The notes below the pieces were generated by a model that did no database searches, had not been told where the DNA came from, and saw nothing but the letters and a program-made list of their open reading frames with translations. Source: Xiphydria camelus (taxonomy: Eukaryota > Arthropoda > Insecta > Hymenoptera > Xiphydriidae). From it: a stretch of DNA of 64,000 nt. Positions 12,393 through 25,716 of this stretch are shown here, piece by piece (the stretch's first letter is position 1; each line of letters begins with the position of its first letter). The translations under genes and the position numbers were made by a program. The DNA lies in NCBI GenBank assembly GCA_963678675.1, contig OY783191.1:39844602-39908601 (forward strand), read 5' to 3'.

Positions 12393-12960
12393 CTCGTGGC
12401 GACTCGTCGAGGGGTGGCGCGGGGGAGGCGAGAGAGAGAGAGAGAAGTTGCCGCGCGGAATATACTCTCGCGTGACGTTGGGGAGGGTCGCCGTTGTTAC
12501 CTGCGGCTCGGCGGGAAACGAAGGAGAGAAACGACGGTGGAGGAAAAGGGTCTTCCGCCGAGCCACCCACCCTTAACGCAGGACCGACGGACGTCGGCGC
12601 GTTTCGCGTCAATCGTCAAATTTAATTTCACACGAGGAAACGTTTGCGAGCTTTTTTCTTCATTAATTTCACGTCCCGACGAACGTTCGTTCCGCATTCG
12701 CGGCACCGCCGAGCAGTCAGTGGCGAAACGGGAGAAGTCGAGAGGACTCGGACGGTTGGATCACGCGGAAAAGCGATTAAGAAGATTCTTCCCAAAGCTT
12801 TCTCTTCGTGAATTACGAGTGCATCGAGAGGAGAGTTCGATAAACGATAGTTTCAACCCCCCCCAACAATGAAATATCGAATTCAGAGAGCAGAGCGGAT
12901 TGCGATATCGTTAAGAATAACGCACCAGCGAGAATTGGATGTAATTAATGAAATTCTCAC

Positions 12961-13008
12961 CGGTATCATTAGATTGCCGTCCCTTCCCATCTGAATTCCA
13001 CTCCTCCT
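12961..13008 (-). CDS. Proposed second exon (48 nt) of the small minus-strand gene
   Basis: An excellent acceptor (tatttttcttttttgttacag) and a good donor (ACCG before gtgagaattt) bracket 48 nt. Read in phase 1, as the 14431 exon requires, it is open and gives EEWNSDGKGRQSNDT with split Glu and Gly/Val codons at its ends. It therefore extends the acidic Ser/Glu tail of the previous exon. A phase-0 reading is also open, so frame choice depends on the chain. The exon itself, as a spliced unit, is the most convincing part of this model. Confidence 0.5.
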
Positions 13009-13682
13009 CTGTAACAAAAAAGAAAAATAAATACCATTAAACAAATCTGTTTCTAAAAAAACTCATTCCGTATTTCGCAAATCAAATTTTTCCGACGCGC
13101 GCATTAATCGAGCCTCTAATCGCGACGGTGCCGATAATCGGACGATCCAACGCGGAAAATATTGACGCGCGCGTCGGATGCGACCGCGGGAGTGACGTCA
13201 ACATTTCGCACCGTCTACAAAGAGCGAGCGAGTATTATCAACCGCAACGTGACAGTGATAGTCGCTGCGGTATTGGCTGCAGCGTCAAACCGACCCCACC
13301 CCGTGAGTGACCTCGCAGTGCGGTTGCACGTGTCGCAATTGCAGTCGATACTCGTAGAACAGTCCCCGAAACGATCTCGCGTTCGAACGGAAGAAGATCC
13401 CGAGGGACGGTCTTCGCGATCACTTTATATCGACTTTGGAGGAGTCGCATCGTGCAACGGGATGCGAAATAGGTACATCTCGCGCTAAGGAGGTGCAACG
13501 ACCCTCGGCTCCTGCTTTGTACATTGTCTCCGTTCCACGGCGCATATTTATGTGACACGTGCGCGCGTATATTTCACGGTGACTGTACGGGTCGCCGTGC
13601 GGCCGACGCTGGCGAGCGTACGAGAGTTTATAAGGACGTAACCCCCGCGCTCTCTTGCGTCGTGTACTTCCGTGTGCTCAAC

Positions 13683-13685
<3 letters not shown>

Positions 13686-13713
<28 letters not shown>
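13686..13713. repeat. (GA)14 microsatellite
   Basis: Uninterrupted GA dinucleotide run, continuing into an A/G-rich tail. Confidence 0.97.
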
Positions 13714-13718
<5 letters not shown>

Positions 13719-14430
13719 AAAGATAGAGTCGTATAATAATTACGCAGAAACGACAGGGCTTTGGTTGGCTCGTCGAATCGGCGTACGAAATAGTGCTCGC
13801 GTCGCGAAACGAGTACAATTTCCCCGCCAGCTCTCCGGATGCAATATCGCAAATCCGATCTGTGCAACGACCTTGCGCTTCCCCTCGGGACTTGGTAGAC
13901 TCGTCGCAGTGGCGACTAGGAGCGGAGAATGTGTATACGCGTCACAAACCCCGTCTTTGTGCGCCCCCCCCCCCTCCCCCTCTCACCCGTTTAACTAACA
14001 CCGGGAGGAGAATACAGAGGATGCCGTTGTGTCCCTCTCGGGTGGAGGAAGAAAAAGAAATGTGACTATTAAGGGGCTATCCCGTCAAAGCGAGAGAGCC
14101 TTCCGTTGCCCCGAGCGGTCTCTCTCTCTCTCTCTCTCCCACTCTAACTCTCTTCTTATTCTCGCTTTTTCATCCACTCGCGCGCAACGTCGTTTACGAG
14201 GTGACAAACTTCGGCGTCGCGCGCGCCCGGAATATCAAACGAGCGCGAACGCGGCAGCTGTGTCTCCCGCCCCGCGGGACTCTGAAACGTTCGTTGTGCG
14301 TACGGGACGTCGTATCCTCGGGGCCGTATCACCCCGAGGCATCGCGCGAGAGGTACGGGACGGAGCCGCCGTATGAAGATGTTCCAGCTGCTCAGAAATA
14401 ATTGAACGAATCTTCATCTGTTGTGTGTAC

Positions 14431-14518
14431 CTGAAGGTTCCGAATCGGAGCCTGGCGTGGGGCTGGCGTCCACGCTGTGCCTAGAGCCTTGACAACACTC
14501 GCTACACTTGCTGCACAT
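14431..14518 (-). CDS. Proposed first coding exon of a small minus-strand gene, Cys-rich N-terminus
   Basis: ATG at 14518 opens 29 codons ending CCTTCAG before gtacac, in phase 1. The peptide begins MCSKCSECCQGSRHSVD and continues with SPTPGSDSEPS. Five Cys in the first nine residues would suit palmitoylation or zinc binding (inference), followed by an acidic Ser/Pro tail. The same frame is open about 90 nt further upstream, so the exon could instead be internal with an acceptor near 14560-14590; no good pyrimidine tract was seen there. The peptide was not recognised. Confidence 0.4.
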
Positions 14519-17500
14519 CGTTCTCGTCGAACTTGTTATATCGGATATCCCTCTTTGACACCCCACCACACACGACTCTACGCGGAAACGCTCGCGGCGG
14601 TAAGTCGCGGTCCGTCAAACTTGTGTCACGTAACCCGGTCCTAAAATCACACGCGAGGAAGCACTTGGCCGCGTGAGTCCACCCCGTGCGCTCAATAAAC
14701 ATTTGCCATACTTTGAAGGCTGCGACTATTTCCGACGGACGTACACGAGCGAACCTCTCTCGCTCGGGAAGGCGAAGTCGACCGTCGGAATTAATATAGA
14801 TAATATTTTCCTTGTCGCCTCGCTACGCGCGACTGTCTATGTTGGTACGTCGTAGGGACGTCAACCGGGAACTGCTCCCCTTCGAAGTGTTCTTTTTTGT
14901 TTTTTCGAGAATTAAATAAAAAGCAATTTCCACACAAGTGCTCCAATGGTATTATTTACTCTCTGTGGTGAAATTAGCTGGGTGAAATTTCCAGAAGATT
15001 ACTTAAAACGACTCCCGTCGTTTTACTGTCGACTCGCGCGGGTAATTGAATCTTTCGAATAAAAAAGGATGTACGTGGCGAAAGAAGACGACGCAGAGGG
15101 ACTTTACGAACTGATCACGGTTGACCAAAGAGACGCGCAGGATGAAGAGGATGCGATTCGCGGTGCTCGCATAGAACTTCGATCGTAGTCGTTAATTAGA
15201 GCGGTTCGCACGGGCATCCTCTTCCCGAAGGAGGCCTGCCGTCGATGGTATTCAGCTCGTCGTTTCACCGTGGCGGTGGAAAAACGCCGAGGTGCGGAGG
15301 ACGATGCGCCGGGGGAGGAAAAAGAGAACGAAAACCACGCGCGAGTTACACCCGCGTGTGGTTACCGCCGAGAACCGCTCCACAGGTACACGTATCCGCG
15401 TCTGGAATGTCGCGCGCACCTTTGTTTCGCGTGTAATTTGTGAGTTTTTCCCGGTAAAGCAATTTGTCGTGTTTGCTTTTAATTGAGTGGGAATCATTTG
15501 TCCGCGGTGCGCGAGAGAGTTCGCGGTCGTTGCCCCCGTGGCGAGGGGGTGGGTGAGCCACCACCGCACGACGATATCTGGCTGCGGATGACGGAAGCGA
15601 AGACCGGGAAAAGTACCTAACACCGGCGCTCCTTTCCTCCGGCGTCGTTCGCGCGGAGGAAAACGTCGGTCCGGAGTCAATTTCCGGCCGCGTCGAGAAT
15701 CGCGAGGCGAGGGGTGAGAGAAACGAAGGGATTCCCTCACGAATTCATCGCTATTTCGTTTCGAGGCTCTCGGAATTTATGAATGTAAATTCCACGCGAT
15801 TGCGTGCCTACGAAATCACGATTGATCTTGATGTAGAATTGTTTAGACCGAAATATCGTACGAAATTGAGTCGAAAGCTCGTACAGATAAGGAGACGCAA
15901 CACCAAACACAATTTCAAAGTAAAACACTGACTTCTCCTGAAGTTTCCCACTGTTAAATCGACCGACCGATTACCCCGTTCGGTTTCAATCCGCATCCAA
16001 GTAAAACATCTGTACGAAAGACTCGACGAATCGTTATCGAGTATCGATCGCAGCACAGAGGTAGGTAGGTATACGCGGTAATTGCGAGGACGCGGGACCG
16101 CGAGAGGTCTTTGAGTTTGCGAGAGTGTATCGACCTACAACCTCTGGCTATACCCAAACACGTACGCATATCGGGAGCGTGCTGCATTGCGAGCGGTCGG
16201 GGGTAGGTGCGCGGAGATGCCACTAGCGAGTATTTTAGTCGGCTCGAAGGCCGCGCTAATTGCAATTACGACCGAATTAAGGTCCGACTGGTAACCGTGT
16301 CATCCGAGAGAGAAGGGGAAACGCTTCCCGGACGGCGAGCGGAAGTAGATACGGACCGATTCGGTCAGACGCGCCTCTTCGCCTGTTCCTATAAGAAGTC
16401 TTCCGCTTTCAACTATCCTTTTAGAGAAACACGACGCCCTTCAACCGAACCCATTCACCATTGGAATCTCTTCTTGAGAAAGTATCGAATTCCCCGCGAC
16501 GACAAACCTTCCCCGCGTATAAATTCTCCAGCATCCAAACGCATAGAGTGTTTCAGCGCAGCGAACCGGCTTCCAATTCGAACGACTTCGCGCGGCAATA
16601 ATTCAACCCTCCGCGCGATCGTTTCGGCACCACCCCATCGCGCGACGTCCCCGAAAACACACCTGAGGGAGCTCGATGCGCGCAATATGCACCGCGGCGT
16701 GCATCGAGCCCGCGCGGATAAATCGAGCTCGCGCTCCGCGCTGACGTTCCCCGTGGCGCGTTGAATTTTGCATAAATTGTAAAAGTCCTCCAAGATTTCC
16801 AGCGACTCGGGCGCCCAACCCCCCTCGTCGTTCTTCCGCCTCTTCTCCTCGAGCGAACGCGAGTGAGCGCGCGGAAAACGGAGAAACAATTTAAAGGGAA
16901 ATTTACGAGGAGGAAACGACATAAACGTAATTCTTTTTCATTCTTCTTCTCCGCGACTTTTTCGACTCCTCCTCCTCCCCCCTCTGCACACCCCCACTCT
17001 ACGCTCGAATCTAAAAAGAACGAGGCTTCAAAAAACACGGCACGAAAGTTTGCGAGAAAAAAGAATCCTACGAATCTCTCTCCCCTCGCGAGAGATTTTT
17101 ACAGCGCGGCTACGAAACGAGTGCGCGGGGAACGTGCAAGGGTGCAATGCGATTTGTCGCTTTGCTCTTAACTCGTGGAAGGGCGCGTCGGGTGTTTTTA
17201 CACACCGGCGACTGCGAAGCTTTTACGGGTGCATGGCGTGATGGAGGGAAAAGAAAAAAGAGCGCGTGCCCTTTGGCGAGTTAAGGGACGCGCGCGCTTT
17301 GCTCTCGTCAGTCGGCAACGTCTTTTCAAGTAAATCTATCGTAGCTCGCTCGAGATACGCATGAGCCGATCGCGAACGTAATCCTAGTTACAGGATCTGA
17401 TCTGGAGGATGTAAAAAAAAGTGGCATCAGAGATGACGACGTTGAGCTCCGTTTTAATAGGGATATCTTCGCGCGGAGGACAAACGCGCGTCGTGCGTCT

Positions 17501-19379
17501 CGAATGTAATAGGAGTCACGTAGACGTCTTACTTTTGACGATCCCCTTAAAGCCGACCAGAGTATGTAACCAAGACGAGATACGCGGAACACGAGGGTGA
17601 AAAAGCCCGCACAGGTAAAATCGGTCGGTGCATAAAAACGCGCGGATAGACGCGGTGGGTGGTTGCTCGACATTACGGAAGGCGGCAAGCGGGTGGAGCA
17701 TACGTGTGCCGCCCATACGTATCTGCTCGCCTAGGTGCAACGGAAGTGCATCGGGGGTCACTGGGGCAAAGGTTCATAACCCGGTTTCTCTGCGTATGCA
17801 CAAGTACCGAGGCTCGCATCGCGGCTGTGCGATATTGCGAGTAAAAATAGTTGCTCCCCGGAGCGGCACATCTAAAGGCGAAGAAAAGTGAGAAAATCGT
17901 CGTTTGGAAAATGTGACATCGCGACTATGAAATCTTTCGTTATTCCGGGCCAGTGCGTTCGTTCTGAATTAATTAATTAATGTAAACGAAGCGAAACAAA
18001 GCGCGAGATTCTTATATTCTCATGCAAATTAGGTTTTCTCTTTCGTATTAATAATTTGACGGAGCATAATCACTGTATATTTTCATCGATTCTGATGAAA
18101 TATTCCACTTGAATAATCTGTAGGTTACCCCGGCTATGCATTAAAGAGCGAAAAGCATCCCAGATCGATCCGGATATAATTCATTGGACTTTGGAAGCGC
18201 GGAAGGAGGAGGAGGAGGAGGACGAGGATGCGGAGGGGATGAGCCGGGAGGGAGAAATTTCCGTCCCGCTCGGAACAATAGCTTCCCGCGCGGTAGGAAC
18301 TTTTGACTTTCGAGTACGCGACTGCACGAGCGATCCAGATCCCTGATCCTCGCTGCAACTCCACTCCTCCTCCTCGTTCTCTCGGTTTTCCACCTCGCGC
18401 ATCCGCGCGTCTCCGTGGTCGCCGTATGCGCGGATTAAGATATACGTTGCACCCGCACGGAAGCCTCGAAAGTCGGGGATTGGGAGTAGACGGGGATCGG
18501 GGGAGAATTAATTAAACTCCCGGATTTCAATTGAGACCCGAGCTGGATTGGTAAGAATGACCCGAACGTTCCATTTTATTTCGATGAACTCTCCGAGCCC
18601 TTTCCCTCCCTTCTACTTTCGCCTCGCTTTCCTTTATCTCTCGCATTTATCCGCGCGCCGGATATCGGGCGACTTTTGCAGTTCTCCGAGGGCATCATCC
18701 CGTATAGATTCGCGATATCGGACGCCGGCCGTGATAAATATTGCTCTCGCGGTGGAAAGTTCCAGCTGAGAATAGAAGTAGGACGCGTTATCGCTTGGAA
18801 TATTTTAGATCAACGAAGGAAAGTCTAAACCAATGGCGAATACTAATATATGATATTATCGCAGGATTACATCCGGATGAATTTCAGAGCAGCGCATGAT
18901 GCACGCATAAAGAAACTTCGGTGATACGAATATATCGTTTTTTTTTTATGCTTCACCTATAACTATATTAATCGAATTAAAAGGAACATTCATTTTTCAA
19001 TCTTTGCCTATTTATCCTGCAGACGGCGTCGCTCGGCGCTTTCAACGGAGCGTATATCATAAACAATAAACCCACACAGCTTTTCCCAGTTAAGACCACA
19101 CCCAGCGAAACTTCGCCTATCGATTGCACCGCCACAGCCGTCGATACAAATCCACCGGGGTCACATTAGGAATTCCCACGATATTGTGCACGCGTCGTAA
19201 TAACTTCGATTCAACGGAGCTTTCGTTTCAATTAGCGCTCTCATTCCGCGCCTCCGCGAAGATCGAATCGAGAATACTTAGCCGATCGCTCGCGCGTCGA
19301 GAACCCAATTAAGTCGCGTTCGCCACCGCGCGAAATGCCTCAAAACCGCGAGGATTCGATTCAAGGTGCGGCACGCTGC

Positions 19380-19393
19380 GGGGGGGGGGGGGG
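19380..19393. repeat. Homopolymer G14
   Basis: Fourteen consecutive G. Other G/C homopolymers of 11-17 lie at 13964-13974 (C), 38551-38561 (G, right after T10), 44179-44193 (G) and 52299-52315 (C). Lengths may be affected by assembly error. Confidence 0.9.
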
Positions 19394-21101
19394 TCTCGGG
19401 GCTGTGCGCCGCGCTCTGCGAATTTGCACGCGAAACTGGGTTAAGCGTCCCCGAGCGGCCTACCCCGTCGGCATTGACGTTTAATTAACATTATTATTAA
19501 AGCACATCTAATTATGCGGGCTTTCTTCGCGGCTTCGACAACGGGGAACGAGACGAGCGCCGGGAGCGCGCCGCGCTCGAAAGAGAATTTCCGCGGAGTC
19601 GCGCGCTCGTCTCTCTCGCGGGAGCGATAAAAATTCAGTGGGGGTGGGAGGGAAGAATCCGACGAAATATTTATCCCCGGACGAAGGCCGCTTGCGACGT
19701 CGCGCCGATTCAACGCCGCGATAGATCGTTGAAAAATAGGGGGATTGGGTAACTGCACAAAACAGATAGAGTGCCATCTGTGGCACGCACCAAGCATTAA
19801 GCAGATGCCCGTGGTATAAGCGCTGTTTACACGTTATTTTGGATAATAATTGATGTGTTTTACCTATGAGATTTAATCAACATGGCCTCAATTATAATAG
19901 AATGTGGATTTCAAAGCATTCAAATAAATTCTCTTTCCGTGGGAAAATCGTTATCAAAAGGTAAAAATACAAGCAGCGCCACCAAGCTGGGTTTCTTGGC
20001 GAAACTTGGATGCACATTCTCTATATGTACATGTGTAACACAAACAAAAGCTACGCTTGTAGAAGTAGGTACGCTAGAGCCCTATATTGCTGCAATTGAA
20101 TTTCGCGCGGGAATTCTTAACGGTACCTGCGACGTGTGGATCGGAAATCGATCGTACGCCCGCGCGTACGGATCAGGCCAACGCATGCACGCGATTCGTC
20201 GGCCCGATCGGACCAAACCGCACAAATTGCAATGTAAATACGCCTGGGATCGGAGACTGCGGCAGGGTACTCTCGCGTAAGAGAGTGCGGCGAACAGGGA
20301 ACGCGGAATGGGGTATCAGCGCGCGGGGGATGAAGCGCGCAGCCGAACCGAATCGTGCGGGCAATATCCTGAAACGCGAGGAGAACGGGGGCGAGAATTC
20401 GATGCCGGCGGATGAGCGGTGCGCGCGAGCGAGCGTTTGAGAGTGGGAAAATCGTTCTCATCCGTATGTGTGGCGGAAATGTGACGAATACACGCGCGAA
20501 GCTGTATGTGTGCTGATGTATACGCGGGTGTGCGCAGCATTACGCGGAGCAGTGAATGCGATTATCAGCCGTTCAGCGAATGAAATTATACCGCGATCGA
20601 TTCCCCGTTTCCTTCCACCCCGATAACTGCGAGAAATAATGCAAGCGCACTCTTCGAAACGAACGCCGCTCGGTAGCAGTTATCGTTCCTCCGCGCACTG
20701 ACCGTTGTTTATTCCTCGCGCCTCGTTTCGATGCGACGGCACGTTGCGCGCGATGCATTTCTCGCGCAACGGGAGGTTTGTCGAACCCCCCGATGAAGCC
20801 CGCTAATTCAACGTCAATCGATACATACACCCCCCTCCGTGACCTGCTTCGTACGGAGGCGAGTCATCCGACGTCGATGAACGAAAAAGTCCGCCTCGCG
20901 GGCGAAGGATCGCGACGGCCGTATCGCGTTCGTGACCGGAAGAGAGCGACCGAGTGCGCCGAATCGATCGGGAGATTCAAAGGTGCGGCCGCGCGCGCGG
21001 GGCTATTTAAAGACCGTGCATCTCGAGGAGGTTCGTCGCAGTTTTCCGGGAAGTCGGCAATTTTGTCGAATCTATTCACTCCGCAGCTTCCTTCGTTGCT
21101 A

Positions 21102-21635
21102 TTAAGGTTTCTCGAGCGTTATACTGAAAATAGTGAGAAATGCTTGAAAATGATTGCACATTCGGTAGATGGAAGTATACAAAAAATTCAGTTAAATTTT
21201 CAAGTCTTTTAAGAAGCTCGTTGCAAAGATTTTTGAATAACAAAATAACATACGTTCTCATGGGTTATAACCAAAAAACCGCGATATTTCTGAGAAAAAT
21301 AGTGAAAAAAATTCTGCAATTTTTTGAACAGCAAGTTTAACGAACTAAAATCATCTATACCAATTTTCACGTTCATTAAGAAGCCCGTTATTTTGTTATT
21401 AATTGTTCTTTATAAATTTAACCTTTGATAAGTCAATGTGGCAACGTTGCATGACGTACAGATGCATGACCAGATGTTTTGGGCTCCATTTTTGAACTCG
21501 CAGATACACACAATACTACTGTACGTCAAACGTCATTGCCACATCGCACGAAGAATATACTTTAGAGTGTTACTGTACTTCGGTGGACTAACTTTTAGCA
21601 GGGAAAAAGCCCCTGTACCGCTCGAGAAACCTTAA
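21102..21635. mobile_element. AT-rich inverted-repeat element (about 534 bp)
   Basis: The ends TTAAGGTTTCTCGAGCG and its exact complement bound an AT-rich body in GC-rich DNA. Both TTAA (as target, with a GGTTTC end) and TA readings of the target duplication fit. Only chance ORFs are inside (up to about 66 codons). Confidence 0.75.
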
Positions 21636-21951
21636 TATCGATAAACTGCCGTTTTCGGAATTTCTTTCCATGAATATCCTGGCGTTTTAGTGGAATCGTC
21701 GAACCAGACACTATCGAGCTGACGTAATACGAGCGAGTGACCCGGAAGCTCCGACCGTCCTCGACCCCGGGACGTTTTAGATGCGTTTATTATTTGGCCC
21801 TAGGGCAAGCCCTCTTAGAGCCTATTGGGAACTGTCGAATGGCAATATGACCTCTGGTGGCGAAAAAACAAACTAGTTTTAGATTGCATTTTTGGAGCTT
21901 AGCAATGTATTAGAATAGGAGAGGGCACATAATAATTTATTTTCTCGCAAA

Positions 21952-22155
21952 ATGACGTCAGAATTCTTAAAACCACCAGTGAAATCGAAAGGTAGACTTC
22001 TTTGCTACGTCCATGGCTGTCAAAGTCGTTTAAATAAAGACGACGCGTCTTTCCATTATTTTACAAAGCCCGGGCAAACGTTTCGTGTACACTCGAGACG
22101 CGTTTGGAAATGTAGAAAAACTCGATTTTTAGAAAAGTTGATGATAATAATATGA
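21952..22155 (+). pseudogene. THAP-type zinc-finger fragment, probably from a degraded DNA transposon or a decayed gene copy
   Basis: ATG at 21952 opens 67 codons. After a basic leader the sequence reads CYVHGCQSRLNKDDASFHYF, matching the C-x4-C start and the SFHxF core of THAP-type DNA-binding domains. The second half (the C-x2-H pair and AVPTIF-like end) is missing: the frame stops at 22153 and later frames are broken. The surrounding 21.8-22.6 kb is AT-rich compared with the flanks, as expected for an insertion. THAP domains occur in P-element-type transposases and in host genes, so either origin is possible. Confidence 0.45.
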
Positions 22156-24055
22156 AAAATAAAATCAGTTACGCCGTATGTCAAAGTGTATTCGCGTCCT
22201 TTTTCGAGTGCTGATTATATTTCCGTTGCCTATGCATATACATGCTTAACCTAAATGTTTGCTCCAAAATAGTTATTCCTCAGATGTTCCAGCTTCCAAG
22301 AGATTTTAAAACACGCTTCCATTCAAGGAACTTCCTATTACCCGGTTTTGTATTCGTCCACAGGCAAATTTCATTAATGTTAGTCATATTAATTTTAGCT
22401 CAGCCCATAAGACAGTTTCCAATAAAGAAAGGTACAGCATGAATAGATAAGTATAATGATGAGCGTAATGACAAATTGAAATAACAAAATAGTAGTGAAA
22501 TTTTAAAGGGACAAATTGGCGGCAAAAATGGATAAATCGTCGCGCGACGCTCGCCGCGGCAGTTCGGGCCACCGGCCAGGATCGTAAAACACAAACGAAT
22601 CCGTATAACTATGAGCGAACGGTGCTCACTTTTTTAATGTCGCGCGTCGCTGCATCCAACGACTTCGTTCTCTTCCGTCGCGCGGGCAATGAGTAAACTT
22701 TGTCCATCGCGAAGAAAATTTGGATTGTCACGCGTTCGATGTTTTTCGTTTCGCCGCGAGTCGATTTCCCCGTGTACTGGGCGGAGGAGGAGCAAGGAGC
22801 GAAGCTACCGGAAGAGTCGCGTTAAAGAAAACGAGCCGCGGCGCGCCGAGCCGTGCCAATTTGCGAAATTGTGCGACGAAGCGTACTCGAGTCGCATTCT
22901 TAAGTGGCGATTAAGTCTGAGGGTGCGGCGAGAAAGGGAAGCGAGGAGGAACGACTGGAACGTCGCGTCTCTCTCTCTCTCTCTCTGGCTCTCTCTCCCA
23001 CCCTTGGGCAGCGCGACTGCAACGAGTCAGTGACTTTTTCCCGCGACTTCGTTAAAGAGGCTTAAGTTCATCTCATCGAGTAAACGTCTTACGTACGCGC
23101 GAGGGGACAAGTGCGACGCGTAGATACCTATACGAAGATTATCGGGGTCGCTTGCTCCCGACGCCCTGCAGCGTCGCGCCGTCTCGGCCCGCGGCTCCCT
23201 TTCGAAGGACGGAGGGGCGCGGAAGTCGCGCGTGGGCGGTACGCGCGAAAAGAAGAACGAGGGGAACGTCGCGCGGACGCGAGCCGAGGCCACCCTCGAA
23301 TGAAATTATTCCGAAAGCTCTGATAAATTGTACGGAACCGTCGCGCCGATAACCGTGACTCCTCGCCAGATCGCGATTCGGATATTTTTATCCGCCGTGG
23401 AAAAAAAAAAAGATCCAAATTACGCGAACGCATTATTTGTCAGCTCGTCGACGCAACTCTTCAACCAGACCTGCGAGCCGAAGGCGATCGCTTTATTTGA
23501 GACACGGGTGAATCGATACTATCGATTAGAGCCGAAGGCGAAGCGTGAAATGGATGTTTTCAAACGAGAAGTTTAAAGGGAAGGAAAAGCGCTCTCCCAC
23601 CAGCGAGTCAGATCGAGCGCAAACGATGTAGGTACGGTTTCAATCGTTGCACGCTTTTCTCGCGGTGCGGGATGACGCGTGTATTCGCGTAATATCCGCG
23701 ATACGAAAGGGCGGAGATCGGGGCTGGGGGGATGGCAGAGAGAGAAATTGAAACGCAGTTTTTTTCTGCAAATTGTGCGAACGCGCCGCGAAAAAAAAAG
23801 GACCACCGACGATGTGTTTGTACCTACACGCGTATTCGCTTCACCGCGAAGATCTTGTCCAGCTTCCGCTAATTAAATCTATATGTATAAGTATGCGCCA
23901 CACGAAGAGGCTCTTTGGGGATTGGGCGATTAGAGATCCTCGCTTCCTCTCGACGATGCCGGGGATCTTCGTTACCACCGCGACTGAAAGGGCGATCCCT
24001 TTGGAATGGATGCCGCTTCGGATCAGGGAACCGTGAAAGAGCGTATTCGTAATGG

Positions 24056-24058
<3 letters not shown>

Positions 24059-24095
<37 letters not shown>
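24059..24095. repeat. (GA)n microsatellite, about 18 units, ending in a G run
   Basis: Uninterrupted GA run, the longest in the window, followed by about 8 G. Confidence 0.97.
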
Positions 24096-24102
<7 letters not shown>

Positions 24103-25716
24103 AAAGCTAGTCGTACAGAGTGTGAGAATCTGGGGGATAAGAGGAGGAAAGGAAGCGACCGGGGCGAAAGAAGAAGCAGGACCAAGTCTTTGGATCCTGA
24201 AAGGAACCGGAAGAGTACATCGCGAATCGAGTAGAAAAAAGGACGAGGAAAAGGGAAAAAGAAGGTGGTTTGAGGTATATAGATATACCGGGTTCTCAAA
24301 GGGTAAAAATGGTGATACGCGAGAGACAAAGAGGAGCGATAAATTGTCCGAAGGGTGTAAGGATCACCGTACTAGCGAATTTTTCACAGGATATGCAGAT
24401 GGGCTCTTATCTGCTCTCTAATTAAATCTCATCAACTGCTCACGAAACGCTTTTCCAGCTTTTTGGAAATACGGAATATTTTTGATATCGAAAATCAACG
24501 AATCGTTCGAATAGAGAAATCCTTGGATATCTCCGTAAGGGAAGGCGTTCCATTTCACTTGGAAATTAGAGTGGTCGCGGCGGTTCCCGCAGAAACGTGC
24601 GCGAGATTGGAACGATCGACTGGAAACAATAATGGCGCCGATAAGGCGAAGGGCGGAAGAATTTGCATTGGGAGTCGGGCGCGAACCATTCCGACCCACT
24701 TAACCGAAATCTTCGATTTGAAGCCGTCTTCGCGACGATATAAGAAGAGAAGGCTTCGGGTTCGCTGCTGCGTAACCTAAAAAAAGCGGGCGGAAAAGAT
24801 TCCCCCGCTGCTTTCCATTTCTCCTTTCATCCGAGCCGCGCGGAAGGCTTTCCCCGATCTTATATATAGCGCGCTTCCGTCCCTCCGTCTCGACGTACAG
24901 CGTTGTCGCGACGCGGGAGATTTTGAGACGAAGTATATTTTTGTTTTCCACTGCGGATCCGCGGCAATGGGCGCGCGCGGCCGGGTGCCCGTATAATTTG
25001 AACGAAGGAGGGACGCTCTAACGCGTTTGCCCTCCCGGTGTGAAAAATTCCCAGAAAGATTCAATTACCGCGGGAAAATCCTGATTGGAAGGAGAAATAA
25101 ACTTGTCGAGTTTTTTTTTTCCCTAGGAAACGCGTCGAGCGCAGGACGAGCGCGAGCCCGTCCGGCGACTACATAGAGGTAACGGGAATATCACGAACGC
25201 AGCGTCGAGTGCCTTGTAACCGAATCGGCCACTTCCCGTTCGAAGCGTGACCTTCTCCCACGCGGCACAGTCTAGCCTCGAAGTAACAGAGTCTCGATAT
25301 AATACGTGTATGCACCGAGACAATGATTTGGTCGACGATCGAAGGAGAAATTTGGATTTTTATCAGACACGAGTAAACATCTACTCGACTGTCACTCATT
25401 TGGACGGCGAGAATAATTTGTTAGTACTGCAAAAGAGGGCAAATTCCTCGCAAACATTCGATATCGATTTATATCACTGATAAAACATATCGGAGAGAGA
25501 GCAAAGGTAAAAATTCTTCTCCACGTCTTTTACAGTGGGTTGACGTCGAAAAATCACGCTTACTCGAAGCGACCAAATCTCTCGCTCCGCGTAGAACGCG
25601 GTTGTATACTGTACGACAGCCCGTCGTGTTACGTCGAGATCCCCCCTCTCGCGCGCCTTCCTTTCGCAAACGTCAACAAGTAGAGAAATAAAAACGGAGC
25701 AGTGTGTCGCGTGGCG

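Larger units (their letters stand above)
14519..25716. other. Presumed intergenic region between the two minus-strand gene models
   Basis: Contains the 21102 element, the THAP fragment at 21952, an AT-rich patch near 19.8-20.1 kb with a 132-codon ORF of no recognisable family, and GA/CT microsatellites. No splice-supported exon with a compatible partner was found. Confidence 0.55.
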
